A stretch of 35,093 nucleotides of DNA from positions 1 to 35,093 of the forward strand of contig JAHFTB010000028.1 of the NCBI GenBank assembly GCA_023269545.1. The letters are read 5' to 3'. Position 1 is the stretch's first letter. Each line of letters begins with the position of its first letter. Positions 15,667 to 24,439 of the stretch are shown here, one piece after another. The notes below the pieces were generated by a model, which was not told the DNA's origin, did no database searches, and worked only from the letters and a program-made list of their open reading frames with translations. The translations under genes and the position numbers were made by a program. Origin of the DNA: Verrucomicrobiota bacterium. GTDB taxonomy: Bacteria > Verrucomicrobiota > Verrucomicrobiia > Chthoniobacterales > Xiphinematobacteraceae.

Positions 15667-15783
15667 CTATAGCGGAATTTTTTAAATGTCTTGAATTGAG
15701 CTGATTAAATAAAATAAACAGAGGTCTCCCTTTCTTGAAAAATTTGAAAAAAGTACAAGTAAATAGGATTGAAGAAAAAACTG

Positions 15784-15812
15784 TTGACCTGTAGCGAGAT
15801 CGAGGCAGTATT
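15784..15812 (+). promoter_or_regulatory. Weak candidate promoter for rpmB
   Basis: TTGACC (15784-15789), 17 nt, then AGTATT (15807-15812) lies about 27 nt before the rpmB ATG. The -35 box is good and the -10 box poor. It is the best candidate in this gap. Confidence 0.3.
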
Positions 15813-15838
15813 GGATCTCTTTTTGCAATTATAGATTT

Positions 15839-16102
15839 ATGGCTAGAAGATGTAGTATTACAGGAGCAAAACCCTCACGTGGATCCAAAATTCATCGTCG
15901 TGGTCTAGCTAAGAAAAAGGGGGGCATTGGGATGCATGTGACCGCAGTGACTCCCCGAAAATTTTTTCCAAACCTTAAACGCAAGCGTATTTGGGTGCGC
16001 GAATTAAAAAAATTCGTGCGATCCAAGATGACGGCACGCGCGTTAAAGACGATCACTAAAAATGGCGCTTTAAAGACTCTGCAATCCAAAGGCGTTATCT
16101 AA
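15839..16102 (+). CDS. rpmB: 50S ribosomal protein L28
   Basis: 87 residues, highly basic. MARRCSITGAKPSRGSKIHR is the L28 N-terminus, and RKFFPNLKRKRIWV is the conserved central segment. The MTARALKTITKNGALKTL helix follows. L28 sits in the large ribosomal subunit near the exit site. Only one Cys is seen, so this is a zinc-free form. No Shine-Dalgarno is evident before the ATG. A small conserved protein follows after 125 nt. Confidence 0.95.
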   Translation: MARRCSITGAKPSRGSKIHRRGLAKKKGGIGMHVTAVTPRKFFPNLKRKRIWVRELKKFVRSKMTARALKTITKNGALKTLQSKGVI

Positions 16103-16227
16103 AATCATTTTATTCCTGATTTGTCCCCTCAGGTTTCAAAGAGGTTTTCATATTGTTAACGTCTCGAAACGAAATAGATTTACGTTTATATAAACACATT
16201 CTATCCCCCCACTACACTTCTCTATTT

Positions 16228-16440
16228 ATGGCTTATAGCGTCAAAAGCAAAAAATCCGGTAAGACTTACTTTCTCCATGCTCGCACTCAAAAACTAAAAG
16301 GGGGACAGGAAGTTACACTCTACTACTTCGCAGGTGATGTCAGAGATGGAGCTCTTGAGGCACTCCCTAGCGGCTATATCGTCTCAGAAAATACAACAAC
16401 TGGCCTTCCTTTGTTAAAAAAGGCTAATAAGGGGAAATAA
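16228..16440 (+). CDS. Small conserved hypothetical protein (70 residues)
   Basis: The ATG at 16228 is chosen because the family-like part begins MAYSVKSKKSGKTYFLHAR; a frame opening at 16153 adds only an AT-rich, unlikely leader. The sequence continues with GGQEVTLYYFAGDVRDGALE, LPSGYIVSENTTTGLPLLKK. I recall short proteins of this pattern (YYLHSREVTLRNG, then YFF and ending TGLPxLKK) in several phyla, but their function is unknown. A plausible terminator follows at 16447-16494. Confidence 0.75.
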   Translation: MAYSVKSKKSGKTYFLHARTQKLKGGQEVTLYYFAGDVRDGALEALPSGYIVSENTTTGLPLLKKANKGK

Positions 16441-16446
16441 ATTCCT

Positions 16447-16494
16447 GCCCAGGAACTGCTCTTGCTTTAAGAATCCGGGAACTGGGCTTTCTTT
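16447..16494 (+). terminator. Candidate Rho-independent terminator after the small conserved gene
   Basis: GCCCAG (16447-16452) pairs with CTGGGC (16482-16487) and is followed by TTTCTTT. The loop is long (29 nt) but contains further pairing. It lies 6 nt after the stop of the 70-residue gene. Confidence 0.5.
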
Positions 16495-16567
16495 AAAAAG
16501 AGAGAACAAGAGGAAGAGAGAAGGAGACGAAGTCTCCTTTATCCATTCACTTCTTGAGGGCAATTCG

Positions 16568-16583
16568 CAGCTTTTTTAAGCTG
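16568..16583. terminator. Perfect hairpin CAGCTT-TTTT-AAGCTG
   Basis: A 6-bp perfect stem with a T4 loop in the gap between two convergent genes. It has no clear T run on the plus-strand side. It could help end transcripts from the minus-strand recombinase gene (A/T-rich flanks) or be chance. Confidence 0.35.
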
Positions 16584-16598
16584 TGGGTTTTACTTGGT

Positions 16599-16641
16599 GG
16601 CGGTTCGTGGTATAGCGAAATCGGTATCAGCACGAACTGCC
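16599..16641. repeat. Inverted repeat enclosing a TATAGCG word
   Basis: GGCGGTTCGTG (16599-16609) pairs with CACGAACTGCC (16631-16641), 10 of 11 positions. The loop contains TATAGCGAAATCGGTATC. A second family-B word, ATATAGCGAACTCCTTTAAAA, follows at 16653. This is another dispersed repeat insertion, just downstream of the recombinase stop. Confidence 0.65.
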
Positions 16642-16652
16642 AACCCTTCGCG

Positions 16653-16680
16653 ATATAGCGAACTCCTTTAAAATGAGAAC
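16653..16680 (+). repeat. Family B repeat, copy matching 26463-26491
   Basis: The 28 bases run ATATAGCGAACTCCTTTAA and on to AAATGAGAAC. They match the reverse complement of 26463-26491 with one indel and one substitution, so the two intergenic sites share a dispersed element. Confidence 0.75.
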
Positions 16681-16700
16681 GAATGTGCCTGAGAGAGATG

Positions 16701-17609
16701 TCAGGCCCGAGGATGCGCTTGGGAATAGGCGTATTTGAGTCGTTCGGTTGTGATGTGTGTATAAATTTGTGTAGTGGAAAGGCAGGCATGCCCCAAAAGG
16801 CTTTGGACGCTACGTAAATCCGCTCCATTGTCTAATAGATGCGTTGCAAAGCTATGACGTATTTTATGAGGACTCAGAGTGGCAGGTAAATTTCCTGCTC
16901 TGAGGTATTTTTTCATCATCATCCAGATAGAGCGGTTTCCCAATCGGTTTTTAGATTTATTGATAAAGAGGGGACCCTTTAGGATTTTGGCTGCCTGCTG
17001 ATATTTTTGAATTGCTTGCAGAGCCGGCTCTCCCAGAGGAAGAAGACGTTCCTTTCTTCCTTTTCCCAGTACCCTCACGATACTGCTCGTCACATTCACG
17101 GCATCGACATTGAGTTGGCTCAATTCTGTTAATCGCATTCCAGTGGAATAGAATGTTTCCAAAATTGCTGCGTCTCTCAGGGCGATCCAAGGTGGAGCTT
17201 GTTTTTTCCGAGAAAGGCGCAAGGGTACTTCCAACAGATGTTCGACTTGAGCAGGTGTCATAAATACCGGCAGTTCTTTTACTAGTTTTGGCAAGGAAAC
17301 TTGTGTCAGGACATTATTTTTTAATTTTTCATGTCGGATTAAATAATGAAAAAAACTGCGAAGGGCCGAAAACGTAAGGCGAATAGTCGAGCGTGCGGCA
17401 TTTGCTTTCATCAGGCAAAAGAGGTAATTCCGAAAATCGTCAGCCGTAAAAAGATGCCAATCGGTGTCAGGATGAAGTTCCCGAAAGGTGAGTAGAGCGT
17501 GCCGATAATTTACAATGGTATGCGGAGAAGCATTTTTCTCCACTTGAAAAAAAAGAAGGAATTCTGAAATGAGGGGATCCTCAAATTCAGAGGCTGCTTG
17601 TTGTTCCAT
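16701..17609 (-). CDS. Tyrosine recombinase XerC/XerD
   Basis: 302 residues from the ATG at 17609, the usual Xer length; an upstream start at 17693 would overlap the DUF4912 gene by over 100 nt and add non-family sequence. The N-terminal SAM-like core-binding domain (SPHTIVNYRHALLTF) is followed by the catalytic domain with all active residues: Arg in TGMRLTELSQL, Lys in GKGRKERLLPLG, HKIRHSFATHLLDNG, LLGHACLSTTQIYTH with the Tyr nucleophile. Xer recombinases resolve chromosome dimers at dif with FtsK. Whether it is XerC or XerD, or a single Xer, is unclear. The start lies within the last codons of the upstream gene. Confidence 0.92.
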   Translation of the reverse strand: MEQQAASEFEDPLISEFLLFFQVEKNASPHTIVNYRHALLTFRELHPDTDWHLFTADDFRNYLFCLMKANAARSTIRLTFSALRSFFHYLIRHEKLKNNVLTQVSLPKLVKELPVFMTPAQVEHLLEVPLRLSRKKQAPPWIALRDAAILETFYSTGMRLTELSQLNVDAVNVTSSIVRVLGKGRKERLLPLGEPALQAIQKYQQAAKILKGPLFINKSKNRLGNRSIWMMMKKYLRAGNLPATLSPHKIRHSFATHLLDNGADLRSVQSLLGHACLSTTQIYTHITTERLKYAYSQAHPRA

Positions 17610-18813
17610 TTTGGGGAGGCAAGGAAGAGCCGTGTGGAAAAGAAGAGGATGTGCGGTGAAAACGGAGTACGGCCGCGCGGGTCTCAAGTCCATCGGGAGA
17701 TTGAGCGATCACAGGAGCCTCGTAAGCTTCATCCGGAAAAATGAAATGAAAACGAAATGAGCCATCAGGATTTACTTTTACGGGCTTAGAATCAATGGTG
17801 ACGGAAGAACCGGGGTCGGTGCTGCCGTAAAAGACGACTTCCGCGTTCACATGCATGAAAAAATCGTGCCCATTCTCTTCTGTGTTGGCGCTTTCCCAAC
17901 TTGAAGTTTCTGAAGGTCCCCATTGAGAGAGGGTATCTCCTGTGGTCCAGCTTGAAGGGGCTTGCCAGTCTCCAAGAGCGGAGGCGTCAGAGGACTGAGG
18001 AACGGTAGTGGCCCAACTCGTCAATGTTGCTGTGGCCCAGCTCGAGAATGCTTCGGTATTCTGGTTGTTTTTCAAGCGTGTTTCCAAATACCGATGGATT
18101 TTTTCCTGCAATTGGGAGGGAGTGAGGGAATCCAGATCGTTCGAAACCAGAAAGGCTTTCTCTAAAAGGAATTCTAAGATAGTCTGTTCGTCGTTCGAGA
18201 GCTGGCTGAGGTCAGTAGAGGTAAATGGAACTAATTGTCCTTCTTTTTGAAGGCGTGCCAGGGTTTGAATCAGCTTTTCATCGGAGCGAGTGGCTTTGTG
18301 GATGCGTTCAAGAAGTTGACGAAAATTCAGGTGCAAAGGAATGGTTGCATAATCGAAGCTCTCAGAGGAGGAAAGCTGGTTGGGATGAGTGCGAACAGCA
18401 GTGGACTGAGCGATGCAATTCCATTGATCTCCACGATAGTATCCTAGCTCCACAAAGTAGCTGGAATTCGGTTGGGAGACGGGAATATACCAATTACGTG
18501 TTTCAAAGGGGACTTCAATTTCACTCTCGAAGGCATCTCCCTGAATACATCGCAGGAAGGTTTTTCCTCCCGGATGGCGGCCAATGTCGATATCCCAGTA
18601 AGTGAAAAGCCATTGCGGGGCCTGGGCGATGAGAAAAATGCTATTTGTGCCATACGAAATCGGCAACTCATTGGAGAGAGAGGGGAGGGAAAGGGTGCCG
18701 TTTTGAGAAAATTTACTCAATTCCACATTGGTTTCGGCTGGAATCAAAGGTTCGGAATGTACCTTGAATCCCGCTTTTTTTTCTCCACTTCCTCCGACCA
18801 ATGCTTTTTTCAT
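17587..18813 (-). CDS. DUF4912 domain protein
   Basis: 408 residues. Residues around 50-145 form a DUF4912 domain (NSIFLIAQAPQWLFTYWDI, WYIPVSQPNSSYFVELGYY). It is followed by a helical part and a Ser/Thr/Trp-rich linker with repeated SSWAT-like words (TSWATTVPQ, SSWTTGDT, SSWESA). The C-terminus is a small beta domain (VVFYGSTDPGSSVTIDSKPV, VNPDGSFRFHFIFPD) that resembles a bacterial Ig-like fold. There is no signal peptide. DUF4912 is common in Verrucomicrobia and its function is not established. The gene overlaps the Xer gene start by 23 nt, so the two are probably co-transcribed. Confidence 0.85.
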   Translation of the reverse strand: MKKALVGGSGEKKAGFKVHSEPLIPAETNVELSKFSQNGTLSLPSLSNELPISYGTNSIFLIAQAPQWLFTYWDIDIGRHPGGKTFLRCIQGDAFESEIEVPFETRNWYIPVSQPNSSYFVELGYYRGDQWNCIAQSTAVRTHPNQLSSSESFDYATIPLHLNFRQLLERIHKATRSDEKLIQTLARLQKEGQLVPFTSTDLSQLSNDEQTILEFLLEKAFLVSNDLDSLTPSQLQEKIHRYLETRLKNNQNTEAFSSWATATLTSWATTVPQSSDASALGDWQAPSSWTTGDTLSQWGPSETSSWESANTEENGHDFFMHVNAEVVFYGSTDPGSSVTIDSKPVKVNPDGSFRFHFIFPDEAYEAPVIAQSPDGLETRAAVLRFHRTSSSFPHGSSLPPQNGTTSSL

Positions 18814-19597
18814 GACTCAGTGACCCTCCCTTTACGATATCAATCAGTGTGACGCGTGCACAATAACAAAGACTTCTTACCTTTAGCGTTTAATATCGCT
18901 GAATCCAGATGCAGGTAGGATCGGGGGTGCGGGTGAAAATCTCAAACAAATCCCCAGTTTCCAATCGCATTGCGGTACCTCCCTTTAACCTGCCGCAAGT
19001 ACTTTGGTCACCGTTTTATTCCGGAATATAATCAAAAAACAGTTTTCTCACTCAGCTAATACCGATCTGAATTTGTAAAAATTATTATAGTTTTTCTTTT
19101 TTTAATATCACTTGTCGCTTCAAAAATAAATTAATTAAACGACCCTAATAGAACTCTGGAATCAAACCAGACGATTTTTTTACTACTTATAAAGTTTTTT
19201 CCATAAAATGGGTTGACTGTTTTTTTCTAGGAATTTTTGCCTCGTAGGCTCGATGGCCTCACAACACTTTCGAAAAATGCTGCCTTGCATTACCAGGGGA
19301 ATACGTTATTAGCCTCGGACGCACAAATAACAACAGGAGGGAACATTGGATAAAAAATGATATCTTGTCAAAGAGATTTTGTAAGACCCTCTCAAAAAAC
19401 TTTGAAAAGATGTTTGTGGCCAAACGGGCCTCCGGATATCGCTGTTTTTCAGGCGGGGAATACAGTTTGTCCGAATTTTTTATGGATTTTATTTTGTTAT
19501 CTTTAGGTCAAGGAAAATATTAGGTACTAATTGCTAATGCTAATAATTCCACTATGGTTTGCAAATTTGTATCCGAAGGGGAATGCTCAAGTTTTGA
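18814..19597. other. 784-nt region without a clear gene
   Basis: This is the largest non-coding stretch of the window and is AT-rich. No long frame, tRNA or rRNA is present, and I do not recognise RNase P, tmRNA, SRP or 6S signatures. The 49-codon frame at 19357-19506 and the AGGAGGG at 19335 are the only coding hints. It could hold an unrecognised small RNA or decayed gene. Confidence 0.5.
19357..19506 (+). CDS. Doubtful 49-residue ORF with upstream AGGAGGG
   Basis: ATG at 19357 opens 49 codons (begins MISCQRDFVRPSQ, ends LWILFCYL). A strong AGGAGGG (19335-19341) lies 15 nt upstream, rather far. It sits only 4 nt before a TTG that starts a 4-codon frame whose TGA overlaps this ATG, as in a leader-coupled arrangement. 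The protein matches nothing I know. This may be chance. Confidence 0.2.
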   Translation: MISCQRDFVRPSQKTLKRCLWPNGPPDIAVFQAGNTVCPNFLWILFCYL

Positions 19598-20482
19598 TTA
19601 TTGAAACCCAGGCGCGCGTATGACACCGGCCTCGAGTTCCAATCGATGTTCTTGAAGGATATTGTCGGCAATTTCTCGGACCATTTCTTCTAGGAGCAAG
19701 CGGAGATGACTTCCCTGACGAAAATCGGAGGGAGCAATATTTTTTACTCGATCGGCATGCGCACAGAGTTGATAGCATTTTCGGAAACTCGCACGAGTCG
19801 CATCATTGGGATTATAGACAGCGATAGCTCGTCCGCCATTTTGACGCATTACCGTGAAGCAGGGAATATCGGTAGGACCATCTCCGACGTAAATCATGTG
19901 GGTAAAGGGAATGGGGCGTAGATCAGGTGGCATGTGATCATTAACGTCCTGAGCCATATCTAACATGCCTTTATTGATACGGAAAAGGTACTGAGTTTTG
20001 AGGGTGTGACTAATGACGCGTTTGGGAAAAACGATGTGACCAGAGGAGTCCTCGCCAAATTCACAGCCAAAGATGGCTCGCACATGGGGAGCCAATCGAC
20101 TGCCTTCCAGGATCACTTTTAATCCGGAGGAAATGATATAATGTTCCACGGTAACCCCATAATGGGAATGTTCCGGAAGCAAAAGACCGGTTCGAAATTC
20201 ATCAAACATCGCTGGCAGCCCGGGATAAAAATTCAATTTGGATCCCAAATTACGTAATTCCTGATTAGTAGGGCGGTCTAATTCAAGGGATTCCAATATG
20301 ACCTTCATATAGGCGAGCTCATTGTCAAAATCCTCTTTCCGGACTAGATCATTACATTTCTTCCAAAAAGCCTGAGAATCGATTCCATAAGCGGGGAACA
20401 GAGCTTCATCCTGCATGTATGCGGGACTGAGTGTCTGGTCGTAATCGTAAATAATGGCGATGGTAGTTTGAGATGCAGACAT
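19598..20482 (-). CDS. HAD-superfamily phosphatase-like hydrolase
   Basis: 294 residues from the ATG at 20482 (MSASQTTIAIIYDYDQTLSP); an upstream start at 20578 would add 32 non-conserved residues. HAD motif I is DYDQT with the nucleophile and acid Asp. YIISSGLKVILEG is the motif II region, and IYVGDGPTDIPCF is the motif III/IV loop. The insertion pattern recalls phosphoserine-phosphatase-like enzymes, but the substrate is unknown. It follows ptsI on the same strand after about 100 nt and may belong to the same transcript. No transmembrane segment or signal is seen. Confidence 0.85.
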   Translation of the reverse strand: MSASQTTIAIIYDYDQTLSPAYMQDEALFPAYGIDSQAFWKKCNDLVRKEDFDNELAYMKVILESLELDRPTNQELRNLGSKLNFYPGLPAMFDEFRTGLLLPEHSHYGVTVEHYIISSGLKVILEGSRLAPHVRAIFGCEFGEDSSGHIVFPKRVISHTLKTQYLFRINKGMLDMAQDVNDHMPPDLRPIPFTHMIYVGDGPTDIPCFTVMRQNGGRAIAVYNPNDATRASFRKCYQLCAHADRVKNIAPSDFRQGSHLRLLLEEMVREIADNILQEHRLELEAGVIRAPGFQ

Positions 20483-20584
20483 TGGTGAGTTCGTAATGAG
20501 TGGTTCGTGGTTTGCAGAAGTGGGGAATTCTTGGGTCGCGACAATTGATGGCTTTGCCATACGAACCACCACCCCCACTATGAA

Positions 20585-22363
20585 CTAACAAAGAAGTTCG
20601 CCGTAGTGATTTTGTGCGACAGCAAGGCATTTTTCCAAGATATTGGCTCCGGATTGGGCCTGAAGCGCTTCACGAGCCAGCTTGCTGCATATTTCCATGT
20701 TAAGACTTTGAACAGCCTTTTTGACACGAGGAACCAATGAAGGTCCCACACTCAGCTCGTCAATGCCCAAGCCTAAAAGGAGAGGAGTGAGGTGGATGTC
20801 TCCTGCCATTTCGCCACAGACACCCACCCAGATATTTTCGTTATGAGCTGCTTCAATGATCATTTGAATCAAACGAATGACGGCGGGATGTGTGGGTTCA
20901 TACAAGTGAGCGATGTGTTCGTTGACTCGATCGACAGCAACAGTGTATTGAATTAAATCATTAGTACCGATGCTGAAAAAATCTACTTCTTTGGCTAAGA
21001 TGTGAGCGGTTAATGCGGCGCTTGGGATTTCGATCATCGCGCCGACTTCTAAATTTTCATAAAAGGCGATTCCTTCTTTTCGTAATTCGGCTTTGGCTTC
21101 CTCTAGCAGGCTATTTGCCTGCTGCAATTCGGTGATTCCGGAAATCATCGGATACATCAGGCGAATGTTTCCTTCGACAGCGGCGCGCAAGAGAGCCCGG
21201 AGCTGAGTTTTAAAAAATTGTGGATGTTGCAGGCAAAAGCGGATGGCTCGGCAACCGAGGAAGGGATTGTTTTCTTCCTGTACATTGAGATTTGCTACGA
21301 ATTTATCGCCTCCCGCATCCAAGCTACGAATGATGGCACTGTGGGGTTTCGCACGTTGAGCAACGAACCGGTAGTTTTCGTATTGTTCTTCTTCGGTAGG
21401 AGATTCCGGCCGATTCAGGAACAAAAATTCCGTACGGTATAGGCCCACTCCTTCCGCACCATTGTGATGCACTTCTTCCAGTTCTGCGGGCCACTCGATG
21501 TTCGCGGAAAGGATAATGTGTCGTCCATCGCTTGTGGCGGAAACGGTATCGCGGATCAGCTCCAAGCGTTCCGCGGCCGCTTCTTTTTGCTCTTCGATCT
21601 TTCCGTAACGATCAAGAGTTTCGCTGGTGGGATTCAGGATGAGAACTCCTGCATAGCCATCTAGCAAAACCATGTCATCCGCCCTAATCTCCGCATAAAT
21701 ATCCGTCAGGCCGACGATGGCGGGAATATCCAAGGAGCGGGCTATGATTGCCGTATGAGAAGTTTTGCTTCCCGCTTCAGTTGCAAATCCCAAAACAAAT
21801 TCTCTGTTGAGGAGGGCGGTGTCTGCTGGCGAAAGATTGTGCGCAATAATGATGTGAGGTTCTTCCAGGGCATTCAGTCGATAGGGCTGTTTGCCGAGGA
21901 GGTGGCGCAGCACGCGCTTTCGAACGTCTTCGATGTCTACCACGCGCTCCCGGAGATAGGGATCGTCGATGGCTTGCAATGTCTTACAGTAATGCTCGGT
22001 GACTTCGTCAAAGACATGCTCGATATTTTTGAGGTCACTTTCCAGTTTTCGCAATACCTCGTCGATAAGAGTGCGATCCTCCACAACGAGAAGATGTGCG
22101 TCGAAGATGCTCGCATCTTTTGAACCGATGGCATTGGCGATCGTCTGTTGAATTTCCAGAAGCTCCGCTCGGGTGGCAATCAAAGCCGTCTCAAATTTTC
22201 CAATTTCTTGTGGAAGATCAGCTACCGTAATTTTATGGATGGGGATTTGCTCGGCTTCTTGCCAATAAAGAAGAGCCTTTCCATGAGAAATTCCTTCTGA
22301 AACGGGTATTCCTTGAAAGGACCGCTCTTCCGTGGTTTTCTTCTGGTTAACGGGACCCTGCAT
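20585..22363 (-). CDS. ptsI: Phosphoenolpyruvate-protein phosphotransferase (PTS enzyme I)
   Basis: 592 residues. The phospho-histidine segment TEAGSKTSHTAIIARS (His203) and the PEP-binding barrel are intact: GVGLYRTEFLFLN, SLDAGGDKF, FSIGTNDLIQYT and VGVCGEMAGD. Enzyme I takes phosphate from PEP and passes it to HPr. The gene follows ptsH by 44 nt and carries AGGAGG very close to its ATG. No sugar-specific EIIA, B or C gene is in the window. With HprK alongside, this may be a regulatory phosphorelay rather than a sugar uptake system. Confidence 0.97.
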   Translation of the reverse strand: MQGPVNQKKTTEERSFQGIPVSEGISHGKALLYWQEAEQIPIHKITVADLPQEIGKFETALIATRAELLEIQQTIANAIGSKDASIFDAHLLVVEDRTLIDEVLRKLESDLKNIEHVFDEVTEHYCKTLQAIDDPYLRERVVDIEDVRKRVLRHLLGKQPYRLNALEEPHIIIAHNLSPADTALLNREFVLGFATEAGSKTSHTAIIARSLDIPAIVGLTDIYAEIRADDMVLLDGYAGVLILNPTSETLDRYGKIEEQKEAAAERLELIRDTVSATSDGRHIILSANIEWPAELEEVHHNGAEGVGLYRTEFLFLNRPESPTEEEQYENYRFVAQRAKPHSAIIRSLDAGGDKFVANLNVQEENNPFLGCRAIRFCLQHPQFFKTQLRALLRAAVEGNIRLMYPMISGITELQQANSLLEEAKAELRKEGIAFYENLEVGAMIEIPSAALTAHILAKEVDFFSIGTNDLIQYTVAVDRVNEHIAHLYEPTHPAVIRLIQMIIEAAHNENIWVGVCGEMAGDIHLTPLLLGLGIDELSVGPSLVPRVKKAVQSLNMEICSKLAREALQAQSGANILEKCLAVAQNHYGELLC

Positions 22364-22407
22364 AACCTCCTACCGCCTAACAGTAAATGGTTGGATACGT
22401 CAAACGG

Positions 22408-22716
22408 TCATTCTTCCCCGAAACGACTTTCGATCAATTCTTGAAGTTCAGAGATAGCCTTTTCGGAATCTGCCCCTTCCGCGATTAACTTCAAAGTGGA
22501 GCCTTTTCCGGCGGCCAACATCATGAGGCCCATGATGGATTTCCCATTCACACGTTCCCCTTCCTTTTCCACCCAAAGTTCCGCTCGATACCTGTTAGCT
22601 ACCTTAACGAACATTGCCGCAGGTCGCGCGTGAAGACCGTTCCGGTTTCGAATGACTATGTCCTTTTCCACACGAAGGGACGAAGTTTCGGTTTTTTTGC
22701 GTGAGAGCAAACCCAT
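22408..22716 (-). CDS. ptsH: Phosphocarrier protein HPr
   Basis: 102 residues. GLHARPAAMFVKVA contains the phospho-acceptor His29 (His15 of classical HPr). RVNGKSIMGLMMLAAGKGS contains Ser60, the HprK target (Ser46 equivalent). About 17 residues at the N-terminus (MGLLSRKKTETSSLR) extend beyond a standard HPr. The ATG overlaps the hprK stop (TAATG), so kinase and substrate are co-translated. HPr relays phosphate from enzyme I, and its Ser phosphorylation by HprK would tie this to cell energy state. Confidence 0.96.
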   Translation of the reverse strand: MGLLSRKKTETSSLRVEKDIVIRNRNGLHARPAAMFVKVANRYRAELWVEKEGERVNGKSIMGLMMLAAGKGSTLKLIAEGADSEKAISELQELIESRFGEE

Positions 22717-23675
22717 TACTTTGTTTTACGATGGCTCATCGTTTGGAGGAGCCGTTGGTTAAATTCCACTGCACTATTTTGGCCCATGCTTTTCAACTTC
22801 TGGTCGAGAGCGGCTACTTCCACGAGGCGTCCCAAGTCTCGCCCTACTCTGACGGGTAAGGTGACATGGGGGACTTTGATCCCGAGGATATCATAAAAAT
22901 GCGTATCGAGACCGATTCTATCCACGTCTTCCAGTTCCTGCCAATCTTTTAGTGTGACTACTAAATCGAGTTTTTTTTCCGGGCGGACGCTTCCGATTCC
23001 GAAGATCGAGGCGACATTAATGATTCCGATACCACGAACTTCCATGTGGAAACGCGAGATTTCAGAGGCCATTCCCACCAGTTCGCGACCTTCTACGAAG
23101 CGGACACGAGTAATATCATCGCTTACAAGGCTATATCCTCTTTCAATCAGACCTAATACGCATTCGCTTTTTCCGATGCCACTGGCGCCCCGGATGAGAA
23201 TACCTACGCCCAGGACATCCACCATACTGCCATATTCAGTGGCCGAAGGGGCGAATTCGAATTCCAGAGCAATGGTGGCTGCATTAATAAATTTCATCGT
23301 AATCATGTTTGTCTGAAATACGGGAGTTTCATTACGAGCTGCCTCATCAAGCAGAGGGGCGGGAATGGGAAAACCTCTTGCTACGACCAAACAAGGGATA
23401 TTGTGCGAAAAGAGGGCATCTGCCCTTTTGGCGAGTAGTTTCGCATTCAGACTGCGGAGATAGCTTTGTTCCGCCGCTCCGATTACCTGGATGCGCTTTG
23501 CGGCGAAATAGCTATAAAATCCGCTTAAAGCTAACCCCGGTCGATTGATGGTGGGTTCCATCACGCGACGCTGCATGCCCTTGGATGCCCCTTCCAGGCG
23601 CAAGCCTAATCGGTCTGAGTGTTTGGCATAAAAATGCCCCACTGTGATAAAATGAGACTTAGTTTGTTGGGCCAT
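22716..23675 (-). CDS. hprK: HPr kinase/phosphorylase
   Basis: 319 residues. The P-loop GASGIGKS (163-170) is followed by ERGYSLVSDDITRVR and the HprK signature MEVRGIGIINVASIFG. The N-terminal half is the usual HprK regulatory domain. The enzyme phosphorylates HPr on Ser with ATP or pyrophosphate and removes that phosphate again with Pi. It begins 8 nt after lptB and overlaps ptsH. Its place beside the Lpt genes matches the general Gram-negative theme of PTS-regulatory genes near lipopolysaccharide export genes. Confidence 0.97.
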   Translation of the reverse strand: MAQQTKSHFITVGHFYAKHSDRLGLRLEGASKGMQRRVMEPTINRPGLALSGFYSYFAAKRIQVIGAAEQSYLRSLNAKLLAKRADALFSHNIPCLVVARGFPIPAPLLDEAARNETPVFQTNMITMKFINAATIALEFEFAPSATEYGSMVDVLGVGILIRGASGIGKSECVLGLIERGYSLVSDDITRVRFVEGRELVGMASEISRFHMEVRGIGIINVASIFGIGSVRPEKKLDLVVTLKDWQELEDVDRIGLDTHFYDILGIKVPHVTLPVRVGRDLGRLVEVAALDQKLKSMGQNSAVEFNQRLLQTMSHRKTK

Positions 23676-23683
23676 GACTCATA

Positions 23684-24439
23684 TCACATGGTAAATGTTT
23701 CGCCGAGGTAAAGTTTTCGGCTAATGGGATCATTGAGAAGAAAGTCCTTATTGCCCTCGCTTTCCACACGGCCTTCAAAGATTAAATAGGCGCGGTCTAC
23801 GATATTAAGAGTTTCGCGCACGTTATGGTCTGTAATTAAGATCGCCAAACCAGAGTTGCGTAAGTCGGTAATAATCTGCTGAACATCATAGACAGCAATC
23901 GGATCTACGCCACTAAACGGTTCATCCAACATGAGGAGTGTGGGATTGGTGACGAGTGATCGGGCTATGGTAAGACGTCGCTTTTCTCCACCGCTCAGAG
24001 TGAGAGCGTGGTTCTTAGCAATATGCTCGATACCAAATTGGGTCAGAAGTTGTTCGCATCGATGTTTCCGCTCTTGCTTGCTGAGTGGGGTCGTTTCCAG
24101 AATCGCCAGGATATTTTCCTCCACCGTAAGCTTGCGGAAAATACTTTCTTCTTGGGGTAAATATCCCATGCCATGTCGAGCACGCTTGTACATAGGCATA
24201 CCCGTCACGTCTTGGCTGGAAAAGAATACCTTGCCGCCATTCGGGCGTACCAGGCCCACGATCATATAAAAGGTGGTGGTTTTTCCAGCACCGTTGGGAC
24301 CTAGCAAACCGACGATTTCTCCTTTGCGAACATTGATGTCCACACCGTTGACAACGGTTCTTCCTCCGTAAGATTTTAGTAGTTTCTCGGTACGGAGGAG
24401 TGAGGACTGGAGGGAGGGATTGGGCGGGGGAGCGCTCAT
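23684..24439 (-). CDS. lptB: Lipopolysaccharide export ABC transporter ATPase LptB
   Basis: 251 residues. It has Walker A GPNGAGKTTTFYMIVGL, Q-loop YLPQEESIFRKLT, ABC signature LSGGEKRRLTIARSL, Walker B LLMLDEPFSGVDPIA and the H-loop DHNVRETL. The QEESIFRKLT and LSGGEKRR versions are LptB-specific. LptB dimers power LptFG in extracting LPS from the inner membrane to the LptC-LptA bridge. The start overlaps the lptA stop by 4 nt. lptF and lptG are outside the window. Confidence 0.97.
   Translation of the reverse strand: MSAPPPNPSLQSSLLRTEKLLKSYGGRTVVNGVDINVRKGEIVGLLGPNGAGKTTTFYMIVGLVRPNGGKVFFSSQDVTGMPMYKRARHGMGYLPQEESIFRKLTVEENILAILETTPLSKQERKHRCEQLLTQFGIEHIAKNHALTLSGGEKRRLTIARSLVTNPTLLMLDEPFSGVDPIAVYDVQQIITDLRNSGLAILITDHNVRETLNIVDRAYLIFEGRVESEGNKDFLLNDPISRKLYLGETFTM

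Noticed and set aside
19213-19218. TTGACT as a promoter -35 box in the long gap
   Set aside because: No acceptable -10 box lies 16-18 nt downstream.
20583-20630. ptsI and the HAD gene read as one fused protein
   Set aside because: ptsI stops at 20585 and the HAD protein begins in a separate frame about 100 nt later.
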